A stretch of DNA of 64,000 nucleotides from Chloroflexota bacterium (GCA_009838735.1 VXQZ01000037.1:84127-148126), one strand, 5' to 3'; shown: positions 7,849 through 17,142, numbered from the stretch's first letter. Numbers and translations: made by a program. The notes: generated by a model from the sequence alone, not told the origin.

Positions 7849-9273
7849 ATGTCAGACGCGCAGGAGGCCGCCTCCGCCTTCGTCGTCCGCGACGACGGCG
7901 GGATCGCGAACTGGATCCGAGACCAGCTCCAACTCCTGATTGACCGCTCCGTCTCCAGCCCGCTCGGTTTTGTCACGGCCGTGGTCACGCTGATGTTTGC
8001 CGGCTCGGTCGGCTTCCTGATCGGCGTCGTCGTGATGCCCTGGTGGATGTTCAAGCGCAAGAAGTACTTCGGCGCCTTCGGCGCGGTGATCCTGCTGGTC
8101 TGCGTGATCGTCGCCGCTACCGCGCCGATCATCCAGACCGTCGAACAGGACCCCAACGCAATCCAGGTCGCTCCCTATGGCAAGGGCACGCTGGGCGATC
8201 GCTTCATTTCGCCCAACGCCGACCACGTCATGGGTACCGACAACCTCGGCCGCGACATGGTCACCCGGATCGCCTATGGCACCGAGATCACCGTGTTGGT
8301 CGGGCTGGGCTCGGTCATCCTCACGGCCCTGCTCTCGACCGCGATCGGACTCGTCTCCGGATACTTCGCCGGGGCCGGGGCGAGTTGGAGGATGCACGCG
8401 CCCGGCTTCATTCTCGCCCTGCGGATCCCGCTGCCGGCCAGTCTGACCGGGCCGGGGCTGCTCTATGCCCTGCCGCGTATGATCGCCGGCCTGCCCCTCT
8501 GGTGGGTGCTCGCCTTACCCTTCGCCCTCCTCGTTCTGGCGCTGCAGCTGGCGCTCAAGATCATCGATGTCGGCAGTTTCGGACTGCTGACTGAGCCGCT
8601 CGATCAGTTGCAGAACGCCATCAGCAACACCTTGCCTTCGCGCAGCGGTCCAGTGCCCGACGTCGACATCGTGATTCAGCGCGTGGTCGATATCTGGAAC
8701 GCCTTCCCGGCGATCTTCCTGATCCTCGCCGTGCTGGCCGTGCTCGGCACCGGCGGCGACGGCTTCTTCGGGCTCGGCTTCGGCCCCAACATCGGCCCGC
8801 AGGCGCAGATTGGCGACGAGTGGTTCTGGCAGGTATTCCCGCGCACCACGACCGTGATCCTCACGATCGCCCTCGTCCTGGCCGCCGGCAACTCGCGGAT
8901 CGTGCGCGGCGCCGTCTTCGCCACCCGCGCCGCCCAGTACGTCGAGGCCGCGCGCACCCTCGGGGCATCCAACGTGCGCATCATGGTCGCCCACATCATG
9001 CCCAACATCATGGCCACGATCATCATCCTCGCCTCGCTCAACCTCGGCGCGGCCGTGCTGATTGAGGCGGCCATCTCCTTCCTCGGCTTCGGCATTCCGC
9101 CGCCCTTCCCCACCTGGGGACAGGACACCGGCGGCGTCTCGCTGTTCTACGCGACCGAAGCCTGGTGGCTGGGCGTCTTCCCCGGTCTCTCGATCGCGAT
9201 CGCCGTGTTCGGCTTCAACATGATGGGCGACGCGTTGCGCGACATCCTCGACCCCCGGCTGCGGGGCACCTGA
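7849..9273 (+). CDS. Peptide/nickel-type ABC permease, DppC/OppC subfamily, with a large insertion
   Basis: This is the second permease of the importer, starting at ATG after GAGGGAGAA. The conserved parts are MGTDNLGRDMVTRIAYGTEI (about residues 124-143), VVDIWNAFPAIFLILAVLAV and the EAA loop YVEAARTLGASNVRIMVAHIMPN, ending DALRDILDPRLRG. At 474 residues it is about 160-190 longer than usual. The extra length is an N-terminal 90 residues with two helices and about 110 residues inserted after GYFAG (about 175-280), carrying two more hydrophobic segments. The reading frame is intact and both flanking halves are conserved, so the insertion looks like real architecture rather than a sequencing error. 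Confidence 0.9.
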   Translation: MSDAQEAASAFVVRDDGGIANWIRDQLQLLIDRSVSSPLGFVTAVVTLMFAGSVGFLIGVVVMPWWMFKRKKYFGAFGAVILLVCVIVAATAPIIQTVEQDPNAIQVAPYGKGTLGDRFISPNADHVMGTDNLGRDMVTRIAYGTEITVLVGLGSVILTALLSTAIGLVSGYFAGAGASWRMHAPGFILALRIPLPASLTGPGLLYALPRMIAGLPLWWVLALPFALLVLALQLALKIIDVGSFGLLTEPLDQLQNAISNTLPSRSGPVPDVDIVIQRVVDIWNAFPAIFLILAVLAVLGTGGDGFFGLGFGPNIGPQAQIGDEWFWQVFPRTTTVILTIALVLAAGNSRIVRGAVFATRAAQYVEAARTLGASNVRIMVAHIMPNIMATIIILASLNLGAAVLIEAAISFLGFGIPPPFPTWGQDTGGVSLFYATEAWWLGVFPGLSIAIAVFGFNMMGDALRDILDPRLRGT

Positions 9274-9296
9274 GCCGAACCTCGGCCAGCCATCAC

Positions 9297-9326
9297 CGAG
9301 GCCGTTCCCGACCGGGGGCGGCCTCG
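9297..9326. terminator. Convergent stem-loop between dppC-type permease and mutL
   Basis: CGAGGCCG (9297-9304) pairs with CGGCCTCG (9319-9326), with additional CCCG/CGGG pairing in the loop. It lies 24 nt after the permease stop and 56 nt beyond the mutL stop, where two convergent transcripts meet. There is no long T-run on either side, so termination strength is uncertain. Confidence 0.55.
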
Positions 9327-9381
9327 TTCGTTGAGCGCCGCTGCCGGGGCGGAGGAGCGGCTGCCGCCGCCCGCCGAACGG

Positions 9382-11277
9382 TTACTTGCGGCCGAACTGC
9401 CGGAGGACGTCGTCGGACGAAATCTCGACCAGCGTTGGCCGGCCGTGTGGACACGAATGCGGGTTGTCGCAGCGTTCGAGATCGCGCAACAGAGCGGTCA
9501 TCGCCGTCGGATCCAGTACCTGTCCGCGCCGCACCGAGCCATGACAGGCGGCCGAGGCCGCCGCCCGGTCGAAGCGCTCCGGTTCGCGGCCGGCCGGGTC
9601 CAGGTCGGCCAGCACGGCCCGAACCAGCGCGTCGGCCCAGCGGGCTGCCCTGCCGGCCGCCAGCGTGGCGGGCAAGGCGCGCACGCGCAGCGTCCGTTCG
9701 CCAAACAGATCGGCCTCGAAGCCCAGCCTGAGCAACTCTGCTGCCGCCGCCGACCAGTGCGCCGACTCCTCAGCGTCGAGCGGCAGCAGGATCGGTTCCA
9801 GCAGCGGTTGACTGGCGTCCCGGCGCGGTCCGGCCGCGTCAGCCAGCAGGCGCTCGTACATGACCCGCTCGTGCGCGCCATGCTGGTCGACCAGGACCAG
9901 GCCGCGTGGACCTTCGGCAATGATGAAGGTGCGGTGCAGCTGTCCGACCATGCGCAGCGGCGGCAACGCCGGAGACGCCGCCGTTGCCGCGAACGCCGGC
10001 GCCAGGGGTGGCTCGGCGACCGCCTGCGTCCGCCAACTCCGGCCGGGCAGCGCCGTACGCGGCTGCGCGCCCGGTTGCTCGAATCCCGCGGGCGGGGTGG
10101 ATGAGCGTTCGCGGTCAGGTGCGGTTCGATTGTCGACCGCGGACTCAGCGGCGACCGCGCCGTTCCCTAATCGCGGGCCCGACGGCATCCGCAGGGGGAT
10201 CGCCGAACGCCGGCTGGCCAGCGCCTCGCGCAGCGTGCGCTGCAACAGCGAGAAGGCGGCGCCGGGATCGCGCAGCTTGACCTCGGTCTTGGCAGGGTGA
10301 ATGTTGACGTCCACCGCGTCCGGCGGCAGCCGCAGCCGAGCCACGACCAGGGGGAACTCGCCCGCCCCGAGCCAGTCGCGATAGGCCTCCTGCACCGCGT
10401 ACGAGAGCCGCCGATCGTGCACCGGTCGCCCGTTGACGAACAGCCGGATCCGCTCCCGGCTGCGCCGCGCATCCTGCGGCGCGCCGGCGATTCCGTCCAG
10501 CGCCAGCTCGGATCGCTCAGACCGGGCGTCGATCCAGATCCCGCGTTCGGCCGCATCCGGGCTAAAGACCGCGGCCGCAGCCTCGCGCAGCGCCGCCTCC
10601 CGCCCCGGTCCCGGGCCCGCGTCGTGGGCCAGCGGCGTGCGAGTCTCCATCCGCACCCGCAGCGAGCGATCGGGCTGGGCCAATAGCGCATCCGAACTGA
10701 CCCGCAGGAGCGCCGCGCGCTCGGCCCGCGCCCCGGCCAGGAAGGCCCGGCGGGCGGGCTGACCGGCGAACAGATCGAATACCTCCACCGAGGTCCCCAC
10801 GGCCCGCGCCGCCGGCCGCGGCGCCGCCGCCGCGCCAGCGGCGAACTCGATCAGACTGGCGGCATCCTCGGCCGCGCTGCGCGTCGTCAACCGCAGCCGG
10901 CCGGCCGCCGCGGCGATCGCGGGCAGCGCCTCGCCGCGGAATCCGTAGCTGTCCAGCCGGCCGAGGTCGTCCACCGTGGCCAGTTTGGAGGTCGCATGCC
11001 GGCTGAAGGCCAACGGCAACTCGGCCGCGCGAATGCCTCGGCCGTCGTCGTGCACGGCGATCCGCTCGCGGCCGGCCGCCTCGATCTCGACCGATATCCG
11101 CCCGGCGCCTGCGTCGAGCGCGTTCTCCAGCAGTTCCTTGAGCACGGCAGCCGGCCGCTCGATCACCTCGCCCGCCGCGATCTGCGCCGCCACCAGTTCG
11201 GGCAGCTGACGGATCGGACGCCGCGCGTCGGTGTTCGACCCAGCGGACGCTGCGAGCGGTGCTTGGGAGCGACTCAT
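9382..11277 (-). CDS. mutL: DNA mismatch repair protein MutL
   Basis: MutL couples mismatch recognition by MutS to strand incision. The N-terminal GHKL ATPase is plain: IAAGEVIERPAAVLKELLEN (about residues 33-52), DDGRGI, then SRHATSKL and DSYGFRGEALPAI. The C-terminal part carries endonuclease-type motifs: DQHGAHERVMYE (metal-binding DQHAxxE.. type), CPHGRP and a terminal FGR, so it should be a nicking MutL rather than an E. coli-type one; the usual ACR motif appears as ACH. At 631 residues it is of normal size. Its start overlaps the mutS stop by 4 nt, implying translational coupling. Confidence 0.97.
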   Translation of the reverse strand: MSRSQAPLAASAGSNTDARRPIRQLPELVAAQIAAGEVIERPAAVLKELLENALDAGAGRISVEIEAAGRERIAVHDDGRGIRAAELPLAFSRHATSKLATVDDLGRLDSYGFRGEALPAIAAAAGRLRLTTRSAAEDAASLIEFAAGAAAAPRPAARAVGTSVEVFDLFAGQPARRAFLAGARAERAALLRVSSDALLAQPDRSLRVRMETRTPLAHDAGPGPGREAALREAAAAVFSPDAAERGIWIDARSERSELALDGIAGAPQDARRSRERIRLFVNGRPVHDRRLSYAVQEAYRDWLGAGEFPLVVARLRLPPDAVDVNIHPAKTEVKLRDPGAAFSLLQRTLREALASRRSAIPLRMPSGPRLGNGAVAAESAVDNRTAPDRERSSTPPAGFEQPGAQPRTALPGRSWRTQAVAEPPLAPAFAATAASPALPPLRMVGQLHRTFIIAEGPRGLVLVDQHGAHERVMYERLLADAAGPRRDASQPLLEPILLPLDAEESAHWSAAAAELLRLGFEADLFGERTLRVRALPATLAAGRAARWADALVRAVLADLDPAGREPERFDRAAASAACHGSVRRGQVLDPTAMTALLRDLERCDNPHSCPHGRPTLVEISSDDVLRQFGRK

Positions 11278-14165
11278 GATCCTGCCTCCGCCCTGCGGGC
11301 CGGGCGCTCGGGCTGCAGACCGCGCAGCTCGGCCCGGGCCTGCTCGCGCAGCGCGTAGAGCGCCGAGATCGCCTCCAGGGGCGTGATCCCGTCGACATCG
11401 ACATCGGCCAGATCGTGCAGCAGCGGATGCGCGGCTGGTGGAGCGGGCGGCATCAGCATCAGCTGCGGCGCTCGCTCCCCAGCCGCGCGCGCCGCGGCAT
11501 CGCCCGTCGTCGCGCCCGCCGCGGCATTACCTGTCGCAGCGCGCGCCGCGGCATCGCCCGTCGCCCCGCGCTGCGGCCGTTCCAGTTGCTCGAGCAACTC
11601 CCGCGCCCGTGCGACCACCGCGGCCGGAAGCCCGGCCTGAGCCGCAACATGCACGCCGTACGAGCGGTCGGCGGCGCCGGGCGCGATCCGGTAGAGGAAC
11701 TCGATCCGGCCCGCCTCGGTCTCCTCGACCTGGACGGCGGCGTTGGCCACCCGCGGCAGCCGGCCGGCGAGCGCGGTGAGCTCATGGAAGTGGGTCGCGA
11801 AGAGCGTCCGCGGCCCGCGCTCGGAGCGCGGCGGAGCAGATGCTGTGCGCGCGTCCGGGCAAGCCGCCTGCGGACCGCCGCCCAGTGCCTCGGCCACCGC
11901 CTGCGCGATCGCCAACCCGTCCCACGTGGATGTCCCGCGGCCGATCTCGTCCAGCAGCACCAGCGATCGATCCGTGGCCCCGTGCAGCAGGTGCGCCGTC
12001 TCCAGCATCTCAACCATGAACGTCGAGCGGCCCCGGGCCAGCTCGTCATGCGCGCCGACTCGGGCGAAAATCCGGTCGACCAGCCCGACCCGCGCCCGCT
12101 CGGCCGGCACGAAGGATCCGGCCTGGGCGAGAATCACGATCAAAGCGGCCTGCCGCAGATAGGTCGATTTGCCGGCCATGTTCGGCCCCGTGACCAGCAG
12201 CAATTGCGGCGCGTGTTGGCCGTCGTCGGCCAGACGCAGGTCGTTGGGCACGAACCCGCCCTGGGCCGCCGCCGCCTCAACGATCGGGTGACGGCCGGCG
12301 GTGATGTCGAGGACGCCGGAGTGTTCCAGGCTAGGCCGGCTCCAGGCCCGTTCGGCCGCCACCGCGGCCAACGACGCGGCCGCGTCGAGCCGGGCCAGGG
12401 CGCCCGCGGCCCGGCGGACCGTCTCCGCCTGCGCCACGAGGGAGCGGCGCAGGCGCTCAACACAGTCCCGCTCGGCCTGTTCGAGCCGCTCCTCGGCCGC
12501 CTGCAGTTCGGTTTCAATCCGGCGCAACCCGGGCTCGGAGAAGCGTTCGCGATCGCGCAGCGACTGGCGCCGCTCCCACGCCTCCGGCGCCCGCCCGGCG
12601 ACCGATCGGGTCAGCTCGATGTGATAGCCGAAGGTCCGGTGATAGCCGATTCTGAGCGATTCGATGCCCGACTGCTCACGCAGCTCGCGCTCGCGCGCGG
12701 CCATCAGTTCGCGCGCCGCCGCGCTCGCCGCCCGGGCGGAGTCGACCTCGGCGTCGACGCCGGCGCGGACCACGCCGCCGCCAGCTTCCGCGGGGCGCTC
12801 GTCCAGGGACGCGTCAATCCGCTCAGCCGCAGCCGGCGCCGGCGCCAGCTGCCCGGCCAGGTGTTCCAGCGCCGGGCTCGCGCTGCCCGCGGTCGACTCC
12901 TCGATCGTCGCCGCCAGATCCGCCGCGGCGATCAGTCCGCGCGCCAGCCGCGCCAGTTCGGCGGCCGAGGCGACCCCGGATGAGGCGCGGCCGAACAGGC
13001 GCTCGAGGTCGGCGGCGCCACGCAGCTGCGCGGCCAGCGCGCGCCGCAGGGCCGGCCGCCGGACCAGGGCCTCGACCCGGTCCAGCCGTCGTTCGATTCG
13101 CTCCACGCTGAGCAGCGGCGAGGCCACCGCCGCCCGCAGCCAGCGCCGGCCCGGGGCGCTGCCGCAACGGTCGATCACTTCCAGCAGCGTCTGCGCTCCC
13201 GCGTCCGCGGCCGCCGCCGAACCCCCCGTCGAGCCCGGCGCGGTCACGCCCAGCGCGCGCTCGGTCGCCCGGTCCCACTGCAGGTAGGCCTCAGTCTCGA
13301 ACCAGCGCGGCGCCGACAGATGCGGCATGGCGCCCGGCTGCGCTGCCCCCGTCGTCTCGTCGCCCGTCTCATCGCCCAGATCATCAACCGGGGCACCGTT
13401 CGCCGGCAGCGCCCGGCGCAGGTAGCCGATCAGCGCGCCCAGCGCGCCCAGGGCGGCGTCGCCGCGTTCGCCCTCCAGCCCCAGCGCCGCAGCCGGCGCG
13501 CCGTACTGCTCCTCGAGCGCCCGCCTGGCTGTGTCGCCGCGGAACTCCGAATCCGGCCGCCGGGTCAGCGCCAGATCGACCAGATCGATCAGTGGCGCCT
13601 CGCTCGTCTCTCCGATCAGCAACTCGCGCGCGCCTAGCCGCTCGAGCAAATCGGCCGCGCGCCGCCAGAGCGCCGCGTCCTCTTCGAGCTGGCCGTCCAG
13701 TTCGGCCACGTGGCAGGCGCCGGTCGTGATGTCGGCCACGGCGACCCCCAGACGGAGCCGGCGCCGCTCACGGCGCACCACGACCGCGGCGCAGGCCGAG
13801 GCCTGGCCCGCCTCGAGCAGCGCCGGTTCCAGCGCGGTCCCGGGCGACACCACCCGCACGACTCCCCGCTTGACCAGCCCCTTCGCCGCCCGCGGCTGTT
13901 CCAGCTGCTCGCAGATCGCCACCCGGTGCCCTTGCGCGACGAGCCGCGTCAGGTGCTGCTCGACCGAGCGCACCGGCACGCCGGCAAGGGGCGAACGCAG
14001 GCCGCCGCCCATCGGCTTCGAGGTCAGGGCAATGTCCAGCGCCTCGGACACGACCTTCGCGTCCTCGTCAAACGTCTCGTAAAAGTCGCCCAGGCGGAAC
14101 AGCAGGATCGCATCCGGATGACGAGCCTTAAGGTCGAGATATTGCCGCCGAACCGGTGTGACCAT
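11274..14165 (-). CDS. mutS: DNA mismatch repair protein MutS
   Basis: MutS recognises mismatches and small loops and recruits MutL. The N-terminal mismatch-binding domain has the FxE-type wedge (DAILLFRLGDFYETFDEDAK, about residues 18-37). The connector, lever and clamp follow, and the ATPase domain shows TGPNMAGKSTYLRQAALIV (Walker A), DEIGRGTSTWDGLAIA (Walker B) and ATHFHELTAL. At 963 residues it is longer than the usual 850-880, partly because of a 27-residue Ala/Gly repeat near the C-terminus and loops such as QAACPDARTASAPPRSERGP. It is followed by mutL with a 4-nt overlap. A TAACAT box lies 6 nt before its ATG. Confidence 0.97.
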   Translation of the reverse strand: MVTPVRRQYLDLKARHPDAILLFRLGDFYETFDEDAKVVSEALDIALTSKPMGGGLRSPLAGVPVRSVEQHLTRLVAQGHRVAICEQLEQPRAAKGLVKRGVVRVVSPGTALEPALLEAGQASACAAVVVRRERRRLRLGVAVADITTGACHVAELDGQLEEDAALWRRAADLLERLGARELLIGETSEAPLIDLVDLALTRRPDSEFRGDTARRALEEQYGAPAAALGLEGERGDAALGALGALIGYLRRALPANGAPVDDLGDETGDETTGAAQPGAMPHLSAPRWFETEAYLQWDRATERALGVTAPGSTGGSAAAADAGAQTLLEVIDRCGSAPGRRWLRAAVASPLLSVERIERRLDRVEALVRRPALRRALAAQLRGAADLERLFGRASSGVASAAELARLARGLIAAADLAATIEESTAGSASPALEHLAGQLAPAPAAAERIDASLDERPAEAGGGVVRAGVDAEVDSARAASAAARELMAARERELREQSGIESLRIGYHRTFGYHIELTRSVAGRAPEAWERRQSLRDRERFSEPGLRRIETELQAAEERLEQAERDCVERLRRSLVAQAETVRRAAGALARLDAAASLAAVAAERAWSRPSLEHSGVLDITAGRHPIVEAAAAQGGFVPNDLRLADDGQHAPQLLLVTGPNMAGKSTYLRQAALIVILAQAGSFVPAERARVGLVDRIFARVGAHDELARGRSTFMVEMLETAHLLHGATDRSLVLLDEIGRGTSTWDGLAIAQAVAEALGGGPQAACPDARTASAPPRSERGPRTLFATHFHELTALAGRLPRVANAAVQVEETEAGRIEFLYRIAPGAADRSYGVHVAAQAGLPAAVVARARELLEQLERPQRGATGDAAARAATGNAAAGATTGDAAARAAGERAPQLMLMPPAPPAAHPLLHDLADVDVDGITPLEAISALYALREQARAELRGLQPERPARRAEAGS
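11485..11565 (-). repeat. 27-bp in-frame tandem repeat, three copies, inside mutS
   Basis: The word CCGCGGCAT recurs at 11492, 11519 and 11546, exactly 27 bp apart. On the coding strand it gives three 9-residue units (ATGDAAARA, ATGNAAAGA, TTGDAAARA) between the ATPase domain and the C-terminal helix of MutS. The unit length preserves frame, so this is a variable-number repeat candidate in a non-conserved linker. Confidence 0.8.
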
Positions 14166-14171
14166 GCCTGT

Positions 14172-14177
14172 ATGTTA
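14172..14177 (-). promoter_or_regulatory. Candidate -10 box of mutS (leaderless arrangement)
   Basis: On the minus strand TAACAT is followed by 6 nt and the mutS ATG, with no ribosome binding site in between. An inverted repeat ACACG/CGTGT (14177-14190 on the plus strand) overlaps the spacer and a weak TGACGA lies about 17 nt upstream. Confidence 0.4.
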
Positions 14178-14368
14178 CACGCTTCCGTGTATCCTCGTCA
14201 CCCGCTTCGGGGCAACCGCTCAGGCAGTTTATCAATTGGGGTTCGAATACGGAACCGCGTCAGCCCGGTTCGTCCGAGGCTGACGCCCCAGCCTGGACAG
14301 TGCGTGGACAGCGCGTGGACAGTTGGTGGACATGCCGGCCCGGCGGTCGGCCCCGTCGTCGACCGAGC

Positions 14369-16309
14369 TCAGACCACCGAGAGCGTGGTCAGGAACCGGT
14401 CTTCGACCCGGATCGCCTCGGGCGCCACCTCGCGGCAGACATCGCAATGGATGCAGCGCGGCTGATCGATCTGCCAGTCGCCCAGGGCTGCGGCCTGCTC
14501 GCCGCCGTCTTCACCCTCCTCGGTGTCGTCATCGGCCTCGACCGGCGCCCGCGCGATGCAGGCGGTCGGACAGAGCGCCGCCGCCCCCTCCAGGCGCGGA
14601 TCGGACGGATCGGTGATCAGGTATCGGGTCAGCCCCGGCGCGACCCGGGCCGGATCGCGCTTCTCGTCGATGTGCGTGTCCAGCTCTTCGCGGAAGTAGT
14701 TGACCAGTCCGCGCACCGCGTACGGTGTGAACTGGCCGTGCAGACAGTTGGCGTTCTGCAGCGTCTTGTCGATCGCCCCGATCCGATCAAGATCCTCCAG
14801 CCGGCCGTCGCCGTGCATGATCCGCTCCAGCACCTCGACCAGCCGTTGCGACCCGCCGTGACAGGTCGTGCAGCGGCCGCAGGATTCGTCCTCGCAGAAC
14901 TCGGAGAAATACTTGGTCAGGTCGACCGCCGAAGCGCGTTCGTCGAACAGGATCAGCCCGCCCGAGCCCAGCAGCACGCCGCGCTCGGTGAAGGGCGGGC
15001 GCTCCAGCTTGAGGCCCAGGTCCGAGGCCGGCAGGAGGCCGCCCAGGGGACCGCCCGGCTGGATGCCCTTGGGCGTGTGACCGTCGGGTGGGCCGCCGCC
15101 GCAGCCGAGCAGGAGTTCGTCCATGCCCATGCCGAAGGGCACCTCGAGGATGCCCGGCCGCTCAAGCGCGCCTGAGATCGAGAACATCTTCGTGCCCGGG
15201 TCCGATTCCGTCCCGAACTGCCGGTACCAGGCGTCGCCGTGCTGCACGATCAGCGGCACGTTGGCGTAGGTCTCGGTGTTGTTGACATTGGACGGCTCGG
15301 AGAACACGCCCTGTTGGGCCGGGAAGGGCGGACGGATCTTGGGCATGCCGCGGATCCCCTCGACCGACGCAATCAGTCCGGTCTCCTCGCCGCAGACGTA
15401 CGATCCGGCGCCTCGGGTGATCTCGAGATCGAAGTCGAAGCCGGAACCGAAGATGTCGGCGCCCAGCAGCCCGCGTTCGCGCGCCTGATCGAGCGCCAGC
15501 TGCATTCGCTCGATCGACAGGGGGTACTCGTCGCGAATGTAGATGAACCCGTAGTCGGCGCCGGTCGCCTTGCCCGCAATCGCCATGCCCTCGATCACCA
15601 GATGCGGGTCCGACTCCATCAACACGCGGTTGACGAACGCGCCCGGGTCGCCTTCGTCCGCGTTGCAGACCAGGTACTTGGTCGGGCCCGGCGCGCCGAG
15701 CAGGAACTTCCACTTCTGTCCGGCGGGAAACCCGCCGCCGCCTCTGCCGCCCACGCCGGCCGACAGCACGAGGTCGCAGATCGCCATCGGCTCCATCGCC
15801 ACCGCCCGGTCCAGCGCCGCGTAGGCGCCCTCGGCGATGGCTTCGTCAATTGATTCCGGGTCGATCAGGCCCATCACCCGCATCAAGCGCCGCTCCTGCG
15901 GCCCCCAGAAGGGATGATCGGTCAGGGACGGAATGCCCGGCGTCGGCGTTCGCGCGCCGATCAGCCACCGGGCCGCATCCTCGGCCGGGTGATCGCCCAA
16001 CGCGGCCGCGAGAAACTCGGCCGCGTCCTCCGGTCTGACCGGCCCATAGACCACCGCGCCGCCGCCCGCCCCATCCGGCCGTTCTACCTCGACCACCGGC
16101 TCCAGCCAGGACAGCCCCAGCGTGCCCACCCGCATCAGGTCGGCCTCATGCTCGGCCGCGAGCGGCTGCAACGCCTCCCAGAGCCGATCCGCCTCTGCCG
16201 CGATCGAGGAGGTCGACAGGTCAACCCGGATCAACGGGCGCGAGGGGCTGCGCCGCGGCGCAGCCGCCAACTCGGCGGCTTCGCGCAGTTCTTCGTACAC
16301 GCTGCTCAT
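14369..16309 (-). CDS. NADH-binding NuoF-like subunit with C-terminal ferredoxin segment
   Basis: This is a flavin-, NADH- and Fe/S-binding diaphorase subunit of the NuoF/HoxF/FdsB type (646 residues). The FMN/NADH core is seen in GGRGGGGFPAGQKWKFLLGA, YLVCNADEGDPGAFVNRVLM and GAGSYVCGEETGLIASVEG. An SLBB-like region follows, then the [4Fe-4S] segment ESCGRCTTCHGG...NANCLHG. A C-terminal extension holds LCPTAC and CIHCDVC, together enough Cys for one more [4Fe-4S] cluster; the second half-motif ends VAP where CP is usual. ATG 16309 overlaps the upstream nuoE-like stop by 4 nt; longer upstream frames lie inside that gene. No other complex I subunit is nearby, so its electron partner is unknown. 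Confidence 0.9.
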   Translation of the reverse strand: MSSVYEELREAAELAAAPRRSPSRPLIRVDLSTSSIAAEADRLWEALQPLAAEHEADLMRVGTLGLSWLEPVVEVERPDGAGGGAVVYGPVRPEDAAEFLAAALGDHPAEDAARWLIGARTPTPGIPSLTDHPFWGPQERRLMRVMGLIDPESIDEAIAEGAYAALDRAVAMEPMAICDLVLSAGVGGRGGGGFPAGQKWKFLLGAPGPTKYLVCNADEGDPGAFVNRVLMESDPHLVIEGMAIAGKATGADYGFIYIRDEYPLSIERMQLALDQARERGLLGADIFGSGFDFDLEITRGAGSYVCGEETGLIASVEGIRGMPKIRPPFPAQQGVFSEPSNVNNTETYANVPLIVQHGDAWYRQFGTESDPGTKMFSISGALERPGILEVPFGMGMDELLLGCGGGPPDGHTPKGIQPGGPLGGLLPASDLGLKLERPPFTERGVLLGSGGLILFDERASAVDLTKYFSEFCEDESCGRCTTCHGGSQRLVEVLERIMHGDGRLEDLDRIGAIDKTLQNANCLHGQFTPYAVRGLVNYFREELDTHIDEKRDPARVAPGLTRYLITDPSDPRLEGAAALCPTACIARAPVEADDDTEEGEDGGEQAAALGDWQIDQPRCIHCDVCREVAPEAIRVEDRFLTTLSVV

Positions 16310-16893
16310 CGGCCCGACTCCTCCGCCCCTTCTTGTCCGTGGGCGTGTCCCGGCCCGTGTGCGGAACCGTACGTCGCTTCGGCGTCGACGAACGTCGCCG
16401 GTGCGATCTTGATCGGCCGTTGGGGCCACTCGATCACGTCATCTCCCGCCTTGAGCCGCCGGGCCAGCTTGACCGACTCGACCATCGTCAGCGGGCCGAC
16501 CACTCGACCATTGACCCAGACCATCGGCGCCTGCTCGCAGGTGCCGTTGCACTGGCCCAGCCAGAGACCCAGCTCGTCGTCGGGCGTGTTCTCGCCCAGC
16601 CGGCAGCCGAACTCGGCCTCGAAGATCCGACGCACGCGGTCGCCGCCGACGACGCGGCAGGACGGACCGGAGCACCACGTGACCAGCGTCTTGGGCGGCG
16701 GCGAGTGGCGAAACTCTGCGTAGAACGTGGCCGGACCGTAGACCTGCGCCTCCGACACCCGCAGGTGTCTCGCGATTAGCCGGATCGCATCGCGCGAGAT
16801 CCAGCCCAACTCTTCCTGGGCCAGGTGCAGCGCGCGCAGCATCTCACCCTGCTGGCGTGGCAGTTGCTGAAGCAGCCCGGCAAACCGTTCCAT
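16306..16893 (-). CDS. NuoE-like thioredoxin-fold [2Fe-2S] subunit
   Basis: This 195-residue subunit of an NADH-oxidising module carries the four cluster ligands in two pairs: CSGPSC (about residues 74-79) and CNGTC (about 114-118), as in NuoE/HoxE/FdsG. The N-terminal helical part (LHLAQEELGWISRDAIRLIARHL) and VYGPATFYAEF are standard for the family. A His/Gly-rich tail (GSAHGPGHAHGQEG) extends past the fold and is unusual. It is the first gene of a two-gene operon with the NuoF-like subunit, overlapping it by 4 nt. It most likely transfers electrons between NADH and an oxidoreductase encoded elsewhere, for example a formate or other dehydrogenase. Confidence 0.92.
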   Translation of the reverse strand: MERFAGLLQQLPRQQGEMLRALHLAQEELGWISRDAIRLIARHLRVSEAQVYGPATFYAEFRHSPPPKTLVTWCSGPSCRVVGGDRVRRIFEAEFGCRLGENTPDDELGLWLGQCNGTCEQAPMVWVNGRVVGPLTMVESVKLARRLKAGDDVIEWPQRPIKIAPATFVDAEATYGSAHGPGHAHGQEGAEESGR

Positions 16894-16991
16894 CCCTGCT
16901 CCCGTCCCCGCTAGACCGTGCAGCGCGCTCCCCGCATGCTATCCGCGCCCCCGATAGCGGACAAGCTGCGGCGCCCAAACAGTTCCCCGTC

Positions 16992-17131
16992 ATACCCGCG
17001 CTTGTCGCGGGTATCTCGCCTTGGTCCCGACGACTCATGTCGGCAGTGCGGAGCGACCAGGGCCGGACCAATCGGCGCCGGTCGCGAAGAGGCTCTGACC
17101 GCTTCGAGATTCCCCCGGCAACCGCGGGAAT
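16992..17131. repeat. Pair of inverted REP-like palindromes (BIME-like)
   Basis: ATACCCGCG-CTTGT-CGCGGGTAT (16992-17014, flanked by GTC and CTCGCC) and, in opposite orientation, ATTCCCCCGG-CAAC-CGCGGGAAT (17109-17131, flanked by CGAG and GGCGG). Similar units occur at 20490, 28904 and 46281. The two copies lie between the NuoE-like gene and the convergently read SMP-30 gene end. Confidence 0.8.
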
Positions 17132-17142
17132 GGCGGTGCCGC

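Noticed and set aside
11415-12983. Long plus-strand open frame (522 codons) inside mutS
   Set aside because: The Arg/Pro/Gly-rich translation is typical of the antisense of GC-rich coding DNA; mutS motifs lie on the other strand.
14236-14262. GGGTTCGAATA, resembling a tRNA T-loop, upstream of mutS
   Set aside because: No complementary T-stem, anticodon arm or acceptor stem could be found around it.
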